From Limnohabitans kasalickyi (lineage in GTDB: Bacteria; Pseudomonadota; Gammaproteobacteria; Burkholderiales; Burkholderiaceae_C), in NCBI GenBank assembly GCA_965234325.1, contig OZ248415.1, forward strand, positions 124,001 through 188,000: 64,000 bases of DNA. The letters run 5' to 3'. The first letter of the stretch is position 1, and every line of letters begins with the position of its first letter. The position numbers and the translations under genes were made by a program. Shown in pieces: positions 1 through 8,891 of this stretch. The notes beneath the pieces were generated by a model that was not told where the DNA came from, searched no databases, and worked only from the letters and a program-made list of their open reading frames with translations.

Positions 1-468
1 TTGGATGAGTTGGGCTACAGCAAAACCATGATCGGCGTGCTGTGGGCCGTGTCGGTAGCGGCGGAGATTGTGTGGTTTTTCACCCAAAGCCGCTGGTTGC
101 CGCGTTTCAGTTTGTCGGTATGGCTGCTGATTTGCGCGGCGGTCATGGTGCTGCGCATGGGGCTGACCACCTGGGCTGCGGGTTGGTTGCTGGCCTTGTT
201 GCTGGCGCAAGTGCTGCACGCTTTGACCTTTGCCACCCACCATACCGTGTGCATTTCGCTGCTGTCGCAGTATTTCCCTGACCGTTTGCGGGGCAGGGGC
301 CAAGCGCTGTATTCATCCATTGGCTATGGTGTGCCAGGGGTGTTGGGTGCCATGGGCGGTGGTGCGCTCAGCGACGCGTTTGGACTGTCCACGGTCTACG
401 GCGTGTCCATGGCGATGTCTGTGCTGGCTTGTGGCTGCGCTTGGCGCTGCGTGCGTTCAAACGATTAG
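1..468 (+). CDS. MFS transporter, C-terminal part (cut by window edge)
   Basis: The reading frame is open from base 1, so the start lies outside the window; 155 residues remain. They form about five hydrophobic helices. The opening residues DELGYSKTMIGVLWAV and the SRWLPRFS loop resemble the second half of 3-phenylpropionate-type (HcaT-like) major facilitator transporters. It sits directly upstream of a 3-hydroxybenzoate degradation operon on the same strand, so uptake of an aromatic acid is a reasonable inference but not shown. The gap to the next gene is 86 bp and may hold a promoter, so it need not be part of that operon. Confidence 0.75.
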   Translation: MDELGYSKTMIGVLWAVSVAAEIVWFFTQSRWLPRFSLSVWLLICAAVMVLRMGLTTWAAGWLLALLLAQVLHALTFATHHTVCISLLSQYFPDRLRGRGQALYSSIGYGVPGVLGAMGGGALSDAFGLSTVYGVSMAMSVLACGCAWRCVRSND

Positions 469-498
469 GGTTATTACTTAATTTTGGGAAAGCTTTGT

Positions 499-513
499 CG
501 TTTAAACTAAACG
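499..513. promoter_or_regulatory. Small perfect palindrome upstream of the 3-hydroxybenzoate operon
   Basis: CGTTTA-AAC-TAAACG is a perfect 6-bp inverted repeat with a 3-bp centre, 41 bp before the hydroxylase start, in an AT-richer 86-bp gap. It could be an operator for a regulator of the gentisate pathway. No regulator gene is visible next to it, so the role is a guess. Confidence 0.25.
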
Positions 514-554
514 TCAGCATACTGAATATACCCATACTTTTTAAAGGTGAGACC

Positions 555-1763
555 ATGAGCGAACACACACACAGTTTGCCGGTGTTGGTGGCCGGCGGCG
601 GCATTGGCGGCTTGGCGGCGGCGTTGGCGCTGACGCGTCAGGGCTTTCATGTCAAGGTGTTGGAACAAGCGCCTGAGATTGGCGAGATTGGCGCGGGCAT
701 TCAATTGGGCCCCAACGGGTTTCATGCGTTTGACGCCCTGGGCGTGGGCGAGAAGGCCCGCAGTCGCGCGGTCTACACCGACTACATGGTCATGCACGAT
801 GCGATCGACGAGTACCAAGTGGGCAAGATTCCCACCGGTGAGGCATTCATTCAGCGCTTTGGCAACCCGTATGCGGTGATTCACCGTGTGGATGTGCACA
901 AGTCGTTGCTCGAAGGCGCGCAAGAGACCGGCAAGGTCGAGTTCGTCACGTCCACTCGTGTGGAACACATTGAGCAAACCGACAGCACCGTCACCGTGAC
1001 CGATCAGCATGGCAACACCCACCAAGGTATTGCCTTGATTGGTGCCGATGGTGTGAAGTCGGTGGTACGGGCCAAGTACGTGAACGACCCAGCGCGCATC
1101 ACCGGCCATGTGGTGTACCGCGCCGTGGTCGAGAAAAAAGATTTCCCCGAAAACCTGCAATGGAATGCCGCCAGCATTTGGGTCGGCCCCAATTGCCACT
1201 TGGTGCATTACCCCTTGCGTGGTGGTGAGCAGTACAACGTGGTGGTGACCTTTCACAGCCGCCAGCAAGAAGAGTGGGGCGTCACAGACGGCAGCAAAGA
1301 AGAAGTGCAAAGCTACTTTGAAGGCATTTGCCCCAAAGCGCGCCAGCTCATCGACTTGCCCAAAACATGGAAACGCTGGGCCACCGCCGACCGCGAGCCC
1401 ATCGGCCAGTGGACCTTTGGTCGGGCGACTTTGCTGGGCGATGCCGCCCACCCCACCACGCAGTACATGGCGCAAGGCGGTTGTATGGCCTTGGAAGATG
1501 CAGTCACGTTGGGCGAAGCGCTGCGCGTAACGAACAACGATTTCGTTCAAGCGTTTGATTTGTACCAACGCGCCCGCGTGTCGCGCACAGCGCGCATTGT
1601 GTTGTCGGGCCGCGAGATGGGCCGCCTGTACCATGCCAAGGGTGTGGAGCGTTTGGTGCGCAACGACTTGTGGCGCGGCCGCAGCCCAGAGCGTTTTTAT
1701 GACGCGGTGGAATGGCTTTACGGATGGAACGTCAGCAACTGTTTGTCAGCCGCTGGCCATTGA
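555..1763 (+). CDS. nagX: 3-hydroxybenzoate 6-monooxygenase (FAD)
   Basis: This 402-residue flavoprotein most likely hydroxylates 3-hydroxybenzoate to gentisate using NADH and oxygen. Visible motifs are the FAD-binding GGGIGG at residues 14-19, a GADG motif near 163 and LLGDAAHP near 294, the standard signature set of class A aromatic hydroxylases. Upstream in-frame starts exist, but ATG at 555 follows AAAGGTGAG at good spacing and puts the GxGxxG fold at the usual distance from the N-terminus. Gentisate dioxygenase follows after 15 bp. A salicylate 5- or other hydroxybenzoate hydroxylase is the main alternative; the gentisate genes downstream favour the 3-hydroxybenzoate call. Confidence 0.88.
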   Translation: MSEHTHSLPVLVAGGGIGGLAAALALTRQGFHVKVLEQAPEIGEIGAGIQLGPNGFHAFDALGVGEKARSRAVYTDYMVMHDAIDEYQVGKIPTGEAFIQRFGNPYAVIHRVDVHKSLLEGAQETGKVEFVTSTRVEHIEQTDSTVTVTDQHGNTHQGIALIGADGVKSVVRAKYVNDPARITGHVVYRAVVEKKDFPENLQWNAASIWVGPNCHLVHYPLRGGEQYNVVVTFHSRQQEEWGVTDGSKEEVQSYFEGICPKARQLIDLPKTWKRWATADREPIGQWTFGRATLLGDAAHPTTQYMAQGGCMALEDAVTLGEALRVTNNDFVQAFDLYQRARVSRTARIVLSGREMGRLYHAKGVERLVRNDLWRGRSPERFYDAVEWLYGWNVSNCLSAAGH

Positions 1764-1778
1764 ACAAAGGAGACACCC

Positions 1779-2816
1779 ATGCAAGAACTCGGACGTTTAG
1801 AAGATCTACCCAAAGACTACGTGCAAGACCTGCGCGACCTGAACTTGGTGCCCCTGTGGCCCAGCCTGCGCGGTGTGCTGCCGCCCAAGGTGCCCACGCG
1901 CCAGACCCAGCCCACCTGCTGGGCCTACAAAGACATCAAGCCGCTCTTGCTCAAAGCGGGTGAGTTGACCCCGATTGAAAAAGCCGAGCGCCGCGTGCTG
2001 GTGTTGGCCAACCCCGGCCATGGCCTTGAAAAAATGCAGGCCTCAGCCGCCATGTATTTGGGTATGCAGTTGCTCATGCCCGGCGAGTGGGCCCCCAGCC
2101 ACCGCCATACGCCCAACGCGGTGCGCATGGTGGTCGAAGGCGAGGGCGCTTGGACCACGGTCGACGGCGAAAAATGCCCCATGAGCCGCGGTGACTTGAT
2201 CCTCACGCCCACGGGCCTGTGGCACGAGCACGGCCATGACGGCACCGAGCCCGTGATCTGGCTTGACGTGCTGGACCTGCCGTTGGTCTATTACATGGAA
2301 GCCAGCTACCACATCAACGGCGATCGCCAGACCGTGGTGCCCGGCCAAGGCACCCAGCAATACGCCCGCGGTGGCGTGGTGCCCAGCCATGTGTTTGCCC
2401 GCAGCAAGAAGGCTTACCCCATGCTGCGTTATGCCTGGAAAGACGCCAAAGCCGCCCTCGAAGCGATGGCTGCGGACGATGGTGCACCCGAGCATCTGCA
2501 AGTGACCTACACCAACCCCGAAACGGGTGGTGACGCCGAAAACATCTTGGGCTTTTACGCCCTGATGCTGCGCCCCGGCCAAACCCTGCGCTTGCCTGCC
2601 CGCTCGCCCGCGCAGGTGTTTCACGTCATCGAAGGTGCGGTGCAAGCGAATATCGTCGCCAGCTCCTTCACGCTGGCCGAAGCCGACACCTGCTGCGCGC
2701 CGGGTTACGAAGCGGTGACGCTGACCAACTTGAATGCCGACCAAGCAGCCTTCGTGTTCATTGCCGACGAATCGCCCCTGCACCGCAAGCTGGGTGTGTA
2801 CGAGAACCGCGGCTGA
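1779..2816 (+). CDS. nagI: Gentisate 1,2-dioxygenase
   Basis: This 345-residue bicupin enzyme opens the ring of gentisate to maleylpyruvate with Fe(II) and oxygen. The first cupin shows GEWAPSHRHTPNAVRMVVEG around residues 103-122, whose two histidines are the iron ligands known in the family, followed by LWHEHGHDG. A second, weaker cupin fold occupies the C-terminal third (RPGQTLRLPARSPAQVFHVIEG). Length matches the family. It starts at an ATG preceded by AAAGGAG. It lies between the hydroxylase and the fumarylpyruvate hydrolase, as in known gentisate operons. Confidence 0.92.
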   Translation: MQELGRLEDLPKDYVQDLRDLNLVPLWPSLRGVLPPKVPTRQTQPTCWAYKDIKPLLLKAGELTPIEKAERRVLVLANPGHGLEKMQASAAMYLGMQLLMPGEWAPSHRHTPNAVRMVVEGEGAWTTVDGEKCPMSRGDLILTPTGLWHEHGHDGTEPVIWLDVLDLPLVYYMEASYHINGDRQTVVPGQGTQQYARGGVVPSHVFARSKKAYPMLRYAWKDAKAALEAMAADDGAPEHLQVTYTNPETGGDAENILGFYALMLRPGQTLRLPARSPAQVFHVIEGAVQANIVASSFTLAEADTCCAPGYEAVTLTNLNADQAAFVFIADESPLHRKLGVYENRG

Positions 2817-2888
2817 TTTTTGACCTTGCTTTTTTCACGCAGCGGCCCCAAGCCTGTGTGTGAACCCGTTTTGTAATTTGGAAACTCC

Positions 2889-3590
2889 ATGACTTCTTAC
2901 CTCTTCACGCCCCCCGCCGTTCAGTCCCTTGCCATCCGTGGCAAGACCGAGCGCTTCCCCATCAACCGCTTGTTCTTCGTGGGCCGCAACTACCACGCGC
3001 ATGCGGTCGAAATGGGCAAGCCCGTCGACAAAACGGTGGAGCGTCCGTTCTACTTCACCAAAGCCCCGCAAACCCTCACGCACAGCGGCGCGACCGTGGC
3101 CTACCCCCCTGAAACCAATAACTACCACTTCGAAATGGAAATGGTCGTGGCCATCGGCAAAGCCGGCTTTCGTGTGAGCCAAGAGAATGCCCACGACGTG
3201 ATTTACGGCTACGCCGCGGGCTTGGACATGACCCGTCGTGACCTGCAATTGGTGGCCCGCGACAAAGGCCGCCCTTGGGATTTAGGCAAAGACGTGGAGC
3301 AATCGTCGGTGTGCTCCGAGATCGTGCCCATGGAAGGCCAGATCATCGACAAAGGCGCGATTGCCCTCGAAGTCAACGGTGAGACCAAGCAGTCGTCGGA
3401 TGTGGACAAGTTGATTTGGAATGTGCGCGAAATCATCGCCGACCTGTCGCTCTTCTACCACCTGCAACCTGGCGACTTGATTTACACGGGCACGCCCGAA
3501 GGTGTGAACGCGGTGCAACCGGGCGACACGATCACCGGTCGTGTGGAAGGCGTGACCGAGGTTGCGTTGACCATCGGTGCTGCCGAATAA
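2889..3590 (+). CDS. nagK: Fumarylpyruvate hydrolase (FAH family)
   Basis: This 233-residue member of the fumarylacetoacetate hydrolase family splits fumarylpyruvate into fumarate and pyruvate, the last step of the gentisate route. The metal-binding Glu-x-Glu appears as FEMEMVVAIG near residue 80, with the family features GYAAGLDMTRRDLQ and YTGTPEGV. The gap to the dioxygenase is 72 bp, but no terminator is evident in it. The isomerase that makes its substrate starts 19 bp downstream. The fold alone would also fit other FAH-type hydrolases; the neighbours decide. Confidence 0.9.
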   Translation: MTSYLFTPPAVQSLAIRGKTERFPINRLFFVGRNYHAHAVEMGKPVDKTVERPFYFTKAPQTLTHSGATVAYPPETNNYHFEMEMVVAIGKAGFRVSQENAHDVIYGYAAGLDMTRRDLQLVARDKGRPWDLGKDVEQSSVCSEIVPMEGQIIDKGAIALEVNGETKQSSDVDKLIWNVREIIADLSLFYHLQPGDLIYTGTPEGVNAVQPGDTITGRVEGVTEVALTIGAAE

Positions 3591-3609
3591 CGCCGCCACG
3601 AAAGCAGAT

Positions 3610-4251
3610 ATGAAGCTCTACAACTTTTTCCGCAGCGCCACCTCCCACCGCTTGCGCATTGCCCTCAACCTCAAGGGCATCAGTACCGATTACATCGCCG
3701 TTGATTTGCGCACCGAAGCGCATTTGAAAGAAGCCTTCAAAGCCTTGAACCCGCAAGGCTTGGTGCCTGCCTTGGTTTTGGGCGACGAACAGGTGTTGAT
3801 TCAATCGCCCGCCATCATCGAATGGCTGGAAGAGACTTACCCCACGCCCGCGCTGTTGCCCGTTGACGCGCTGGACCGCGCCCATGTGCGCGCCTTGGCT
3901 GCCATCGTCGGTTGCGACATTCACCCCATCAACAACCGCCGCATTTTGGAAACCCTGCGCAAGCAATTCGGGGCCAACGAAGACGTCATCAACGCGTGGT
4001 GCAACACCTGGATCACCGACGGTTTCAACGCCATCGAGGCCTTGTTGGCTGCAGACACCCGACGCGGCGCTTTTTGCTTTGGCAACACGCCCACCTTGGC
4101 CGATGTGTACTTGATTCCGCAAGTCGAGAGCTCACGCCGCTTCAAGGTGGACCTGAGCCAATGGCCTTGCATTGCGGCCGTGGAGGCTGCATGCATGCAA
4201 CTGGAAGCCTTCCAAAAAGCTGCGCCACTGCAGCAACCTGACGCATCTTGA
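3610..4251 (+). CDS. nagL: Maleylpyruvate isomerase, glutathione S-transferase zeta class
   Basis: This 213-residue zeta-class GST isomerises maleylpyruvate to fumarylpyruvate with glutathione. The N-terminal thioredoxin fold begins KLYNFFRSATSHRLRIALNL, containing the glutathione-binding SxxxR segment; the all-helical C-terminal domain follows. ATG 3610 is chosen over the in-frame start at 3577, because that one would overlap fumarylpyruvate hydrolase and add an unalignable extension. In this operon maleylpyruvate fits better than maleylacetoacetate as substrate, since no homogentisate genes are present. Confidence 0.9.
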   Translation: MKLYNFFRSATSHRLRIALNLKGISTDYIAVDLRTEAHLKEAFKALNPQGLVPALVLGDEQVLIQSPAIIEWLEETYPTPALLPVDALDRAHVRALAAIVGCDIHPINNRRILETLRKQFGANEDVINAWCNTWITDGFNAIEALLAADTRRGAFCFGNTPTLADVYLIPQVESSRRFKVDLSQWPCIAAVEAACMQLEAFQKAAPLQQPDAS

Positions 4252-4346
4252 TGGCTGCGACAGACAAGGATTGAGCGCTTTTTCTCATCGGCTTGCCCTT
4301 CGATGTTGAGCTGACTTTTTCACCTGACTTTTGAAATGAAACGCAT

Positions 4347-5333
4347 ATGAATTTCTTGAAAACTTCTTTCGTTGCTTGTGTGGCAAGTGCCGTTGTCTGG
4401 ACGCTGCCCGTTGCAGCCCAACAAGCTGCCACTTTCCCGACCAAGCCGGTCAACATCGTCACGGCTTTTGCAGCCGGCAGTGGCCCTGATGCTGTGTTGC
4501 GCCAAGTGTCTGACAAGCTCTCCAAGCTGTGGAACCAACCGGTGACCATCACCAACAAACCCGGTGGTGGCGGCTTCATCGCGATCGATGCGACCCAACG
4601 CATGCCCGCCGACGGTTACACCTTGTTGCAGCTCGACAGCGAACATTTGTCAGCGTTGCCGCTGCTGTACAAATCGAAAAACTTTGTCACGCTCAACACC
4701 TTTGACCCCGTGGCACCGCTGTTTCGCACGCCTTTCTTGGTGGCCGTGGCGACTGATTCGAAGTGGCAGAACATGAAGGACTTGATTGCGTCTGCCAAGT
4801 CTGAGCCCAACAAAGTGAGCTACGGGTCATGGGGCATCGGTAGCCCGGGCCATTTGGGTGGCGAGCAGTTGGAGTTGCTCACCAACTCCGAGATGACGCA
4901 TGTGGCTTACCGCGAGGTGTCGCAGTTGTTCACCTCGGTGGGCGCCGGCGACATTCAGTGGAGCTTTGCCAGCATCCCGTCCAGCCAAGGTGTGTTCAAG
5001 GCCGGCAAGATTCGCTACCTCGCGGTGGCTGCGTCCAAGCGTTTGCCACAAATGCCAGACGTGCCCACGGTGACCGAAGCCACGGGTTTGGCAGGCTTTG
5101 ACGTGAACTCGTTTGTGGTGCTTTTGTCACCCAAGGGCTTGGCCAGCGATGTGTCTGCCAAGATCAACGCCGATGTGCTCAAGGTGCTGGCAGACCCCGA
5201 GGTCAAAACCCGCTTCAACACCTTTGCGTTTGAATCACTCACTTGGTCACCCGACGAGATTCGCAAGAACGCTGATGCGAAAAGCAAAATTTACGATCAG
5301 TTGGTCAAGCGCAAAAACATCAGCTTGGATTGA
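4347..5333 (+). CDS. Bug-family (tripartite tricarboxylate) solute-binding protein
   Basis: This is a 328-residue periplasmic binding protein with a signal peptide ending near AAQQA (about residue 27) and the typical Bug/TctC opening FPTKPVNIVTAFAAGSGPDAVLR. Members bind carboxylates or aromatic acids and deliver them to TctAB-type membrane proteins, or act in sensing. No tctA or tctB lies nearby, which is usual for the large Bug families of Burkholderiales. It is 95 bp downstream of the isomerase on the same strand, so it may bind 3-hydroxybenzoate or a related acid. Its last 37 bp overlap the convergent acyltransferase gene. Confidence 0.85.
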   Translation: MNFLKTSFVACVASAVVWTLPVAAQQAATFPTKPVNIVTAFAAGSGPDAVLRQVSDKLSKLWNQPVTITNKPGGGGFIAIDATQRMPADGYTLLQLDSEHLSALPLLYKSKNFVTLNTFDPVAPLFRTPFLVAVATDSKWQNMKDLIASAKSEPNKVSYGSWGIGSPGHLGGEQLELLTNSEMTHVAYREVSQLFTSVGAGDIQWSFASIPSSQGVFKAGKIRYLAVAASKRLPQMPDVPTVTEATGLAGFDVNSFVVLLSPKGLASDVSAKINADVLKVLADPEVKTRFNTFAFESLTWSPDEIRKNADAKSKIYDQLVKRKNISLD

Positions 5334-6340
5334 TGCGAGATCCAGTGGTGAACGGGAATTTCTGCTTTCTCATGCAGAAATAAACCCAATCCAACACAGC
5401 AGCACCAAGCAAACCCTGTCAGCGCAAAAGCGGTGACAGGGTTGTTCAAGTGGGTGATGTTCCAGATCGCGCTGAATACCACGATCATACCGAAGTGGGT
5501 TAAAAACAGCACATAGGCACTGTTGGCCAAGCGGTGGACCACGCGTTTCATGGGCGTCCAATGCACCATGCTTTTGGGTTTGATGGCGAGCCAGATTGCG
5601 GTGAGAAGCGCCAACGAGAGGCGCGTGCGGTACTCGATCCAAAGCGCCCCCAACGCCAGCAACACGGTGATCCCAAACACGGCCGCGTCAAAGCTTGAGC
5701 GCTTGGCCCACGCGGCCAAAATACCCAAACCATAGGCTGCAAAAAAGTAAATGGCCCAGAGGTCGAGTTCATCGATTCGGTTGAACCACCACATCGACAG
5801 CACACACAACAAAGCCACGCCCAAGGACAACATGCGCAAGCCAAAACGCTGCAACTGATGGCAAAGCACGATCAACAGCACAAAGAGTTGAAAGTCGATC
5901 GCCACATACCACGCGCCGCTGGATAGCGCCTCCACCCCTGCAAGATCGTGCACCAACAAGGCGTGGGCCAATAAATGCATGAAGGTGGGCGCACTGGGCA
6001 ACCAATCGCCTTGGATATTGGCGCGTGACAGAGCGACCGCCAAGCTGATGAGGCTGATCGCCAAAATGAAGATGGGCGCCAAACGTACGTAGCGTTTCAA
6101 AATATGAATGAGGGGGTACAAGACCGGCTTGTTCATCACCGATTGCCCAGCCAAAAAACCGCCCACCACCAAAAACACCTGAACGGCCTGCCGCGCGTCA
6201 AAGTAAAGCCAGTGGATCAGCTGCGGCCATTGCAAGTTCATGGTGTCGGCCATCGGGCCATAGGCTGAGAAGTGGTGCCACACGATCAGCTGTGCCGCCA
6301 CCACTTTTAATATATCTACCGTGAACGAACGTTGTAACAA
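5297..6340 (-). CDS. Acyltransferase family 3 membrane protein (OafA/YrhL type)
   Basis: This is a 347-residue integral membrane protein with about ten hydrophobic segments. The N-terminal VDILKVVAAQLIVWHHF and the FLVVGGFLAG motif match acyltransferase 3 proteins, which O-acetylate or acylate surface sugars. The histidine pair in IVWHHF is the expected active site. The start is TTG, preceded by GAAGG. It begins only 24 bp after tolA on the same strand, where tolB would normally be. The 3' end overlaps the convergent Bug gene by 37 bp. Its substrate cannot be told from sequence. Confidence 0.82.
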   Translation of the reverse strand: MLQRSFTVDILKVVAAQLIVWHHFSAYGPMADTMNLQWPQLIHWLYFDARQAVQVFLVVGGFLAGQSVMNKPVLYPLIHILKRYVRLAPIFILAISLISLAVALSRANIQGDWLPSAPTFMHLLAHALLVHDLAGVEALSSGAWYVAIDFQLFVLLIVLCHQLQRFGLRMLSLGVALLCVLSMWWFNRIDELDLWAIYFFAAYGLGILAAWAKRSSFDAAVFGITVLLALGALWIEYRTRLSLALLTAIWLAIKPKSMVHWTPMKRVVHRLANSAYVLFLTHFGMIVVFSAIWNITHLNNPVTAFALTGFAWCCCVGLGLFLHEKAEIPVHHWISHQSKLMFLRLTN

Positions 6341-6364
6341 ACTGACCTTCTGCTCCGCTTGTTG

Positions 6365-7324
6365 TTAATCGCGGGGACGGAAGCTGATGATGAGCGGCGA
6401 GTGCACGCGTCCATCGGTGTCTCGGGGCAGCACCTCGGTTTTGTCGATGGCCTTGAGCACCGCGTTGTCCCAGGCAGTGCTGCCGCTGGACTTGACCAAT
6501 TTGCGACCCACGATGGTGCCGTCGGGGGCGCAGCGCACTTCCACCTCGGCCGGCGTGTTGCTGGCGATGTCTTCGGTGAAGGTGATGTTGGGCTTGATGC
6601 GCGCGCGAATGCGCCCGCCATAACTGTCAGACGGGCCTGACGCGCGCAGCGCTGTGCCAGTGGCGTTTTCGCTGCCTGTCGCCCCCGCCATGCCTGCCAT
6701 ACGGCGCATGTTCTCGTCGCGGATGGCGTCCATTTTTTTAGCGTCTTCGGCGGCTTGTTTAGCGGCTTTTTGGGCTTCTTTCTGCGCTTGCAGTTGCTTG
6801 GCTTCTTTGCGTTCTTTTTCTTTGCGCTCGTCGTCGAGCTTGCGTTTTTCTTCGTCAGCCTTGAGCTTTTCTTTCTTCTCTTGAGCCTTCTTCAACTCAG
6901 CTTTTTTGTCTTCTTCTTTTTGACGTTCGAGTTGCTTTCGCTTCTCCAGCTCTTTGGCTTCTAGCAGCTTTTTCTCGTCGTCGAGTTGTTTGCGGCGCTT
7001 GGCCAGCGCGATTTCAGCCTCGCGGTTAGGTTCGGGCGGTGGCGGTTTGACCACCACAGGCTTGGGTGTTGGTTCAGGTTGGGGCTGTGGTGTGGGCTCA
7101 GGTGGTGGTGGCGGTTCTACTGCCGCCAACGGGGGGGCTGCGGCCATGGGTACGGCCGACCACAACTCAGCCTCGGCCGAGAGGGGGTCGTCTTTCTGCC
7201 ATTGAATACCTGCCGTGAGCGCTACCAGCAACAAGCCGTGCACAAACAGCGCAGCCGCCAACGCGCGACCCGTACCTGCGTCAGGCGGCGGGGCAAACTC
7301 CAGATGTTTGGCTTGGGCACTCAT
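6365..7324 (-). CDS. tolA: TolA, cell envelope spanning protein of the Tol-Pal system
   Basis: This 319-residue protein is anchored by one N-terminal helix (ALAAALFVHGLLLVALTAG, roughly residues 22-40). A proline-rich stretch and a long Lys/Glu/Ala-rich coiled coil (about residues 100-220) cross the periplasm. The C-terminal TonB-like domain contains GRIRARIKPNITF and EVRCAPDGTIVGRKLV. TolA links the TolQR proton channel to Pal during outer membrane constriction. ATG 7324 is chosen because the upstream in-frame extension overlaps tolR. tolB and pal do not follow: an acyltransferase gene starts 24 bp downstream. Confidence 0.92.
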   Translation of the reverse strand: MSAQAKHLEFAPPPDAGTGRALAAALFVHGLLLVALTAGIQWQKDDPLSAEAELWSAVPMAAAPPLAAVEPPPPPEPTPQPQPEPTPKPVVVKPPPPEPNREAEIALAKRRKQLDDEKKLLEAKELEKRKQLERQKEEDKKAELKKAQEKKEKLKADEEKRKLDDERKEKERKEAKQLQAQKEAQKAAKQAAEDAKKMDAIRDENMRRMAGMAGATGSENATGTALRASGPSDSYGGRIRARIKPNITFTEDIASNTPAEVEVRCAPDGTIVGRKLVKSSGSTAWDNAVLKAIDKTEVLPRDTDGRVHSPLIISFRPRD

Positions 7325-7349
7325 AAACGCGACGACGTGTGTGCCTGAC

Positions 7350-7781
<432 letters not shown>

Positions 7782-7795
7782 GTTGCGTCGGTCGC

Positions 7796-8485
7796 TCAGT
7801 TGGTGTTAGACGACGCGCTGACGTTGCGCTGCAAGATGTTGCTGAACTCTTCGATGAAGGTTTCCAGCTTGATCGAGATGCGGTCAATGTCACGCGAAAA
7901 ACGGTTGTAAGCCAACACGGCAGGAATGGCCGCAAACAGGCCAATGGCGGTGGCCACCAGCGCTTCGGCAATGCCGGGTGCCACCTTGGCCAAGGTCACT
8001 TGTTGCATGCCTGCCAAGCCTGTGAAGGCGTGCATGATGCCCCAGACGGTCCCGAACAAACCCACATAAGGCGACACCGAACCGACCGAGGCCAGCAGCG
8101 ACAGGTTGGACTCGATGGCGTCCATCTCGCGTTGGTAGCTGGCGCGCATGGCGCGGCGTGCACCGTCCATCAACGCGCTGCTGTCGTTGATGCGGCGTTC
8201 ACGCAGTTTTTGGTACTCGCGCATGCCGCTGGCAAAGATGCGTTCCATCGGACCCGACAACTTGGCGTTTTGTGCGGCCGAGGCAAACAGCTCGTTCAAG
8301 CTGGTGCCCGACCAAAACTCGCGCTCGAACTCGTCGTTCAAGGCTTTGATGTGTTTGATCGAAATGATTTTGCGAAAGATGGCGGCCCAACTCGCGATGG
8401 AGACGCCCATCAGCATCAGCACCACCACTTGCACGACCCAGCTGGCGTTGAGCAACAAATGGATGATGGAAAAGTCTTGTGTCAT
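7796..8485 (-). CDS. tolQ: TolQ, MotA/TolQ/ExbB proton channel subunit
   Basis: This 229-residue inner membrane protein has three transmembrane helices; the last two are in the conserved C-terminal half, around VGTVWGIMHAFTGL and APGIAEALVATAIGLFAAIPAV. It forms the stator channel with TolR. ATG 8485 is chosen over a longer in-frame extension: it overlaps the ybgC stop by 4 bp (translational coupling) and gives the family's usual length of about 230 residues. Confidence 0.95.
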   Translation of the reverse strand: MTQDFSIIHLLLNASWVVQVVVLMLMGVSIASWAAIFRKIISIKHIKALNDEFEREFWSGTSLNELFASAAQNAKLSGPMERIFASGMREYQKLRERRINDSSALMDGARRAMRASYQREMDAIESNLSLLASVGSVSPYVGLFGTVWGIMHAFTGLAGMQQVTLAKVAPGIAEALVATAIGLFAAIPAVLAYNRFSRDIDRISIKLETFIEEFSNILQRNVSASSNTN

Positions 8486-8886
8486 GTCAAACGTTCCAAT
8501 ACAGAGGGGGGGATTCTCGCAGGCTTGAGGGTACTTTCGTCCACCCAGCCGATGCGAATCGTGCCTTCGCACAGCAGGGTGTCGCCACGCCACGCTTGTT
8601 GGGCAATGACCAAGCTGGCGCGTCCGCCTTCACTCAGGCGCGCAGTGACGCGCAGCAGGTCGTCGAGTTGGGCGGGGCGGTGGTATTTGACGGCGGTTTC
8701 GCTCACCACAAACATGCCACCCGTTTCTTCCCGCAGGGCGTGTTGGCCAATGCCCAACGCACGCAACCACTCGGTGCGCGCGCGCTCAAAAAACTTCAGG
8801 TAGTTGGCGTAAAACACGATGCCACCGGCATCGGTGTCTTCCCAATAAATGCGCACGGCGTGTTCAAACGGGGCGGGGTGGGTCAT
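8482..8886 (-). CDS. ybgC: YbgC-type acyl-CoA thioesterase
   Basis: This 134-residue hotdog-fold thioesterase carries the 4-hydroxybenzoyl-CoA thioesterase signature YWEDTDAGGIVFYANYLKFFE, including the catalytic aspartate. YbgC commonly opens the tol-pal operon and is thought to act on acyl-CoA or acyl-ACP near phospholipid synthesis enzymes. It overlaps tolQ by 4 bp and starts 5 bp after the aminotransferase stop. Confidence 0.92.
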   Translation of the reverse strand: MTHPAPFEHAVRIYWEDTDAGGIVFYANYLKFFERARTEWLRALGIGQHALREETGGMFVVSETAVKYHRPAQLDDLLRVTARLSEGGRASLVIAQQAWRGDTLLCEGTIRIGWVDESTLKPARIPPSVLERLT

Positions 8887-8891
8887 GCGGT

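Noticed and set aside
507..1634. 375-codon minus-strand frame opposite the 3-hydroxybenzoate hydroxylase
   Set aside because: It is a shadow of a gene with full FAD motifs; no protein features.
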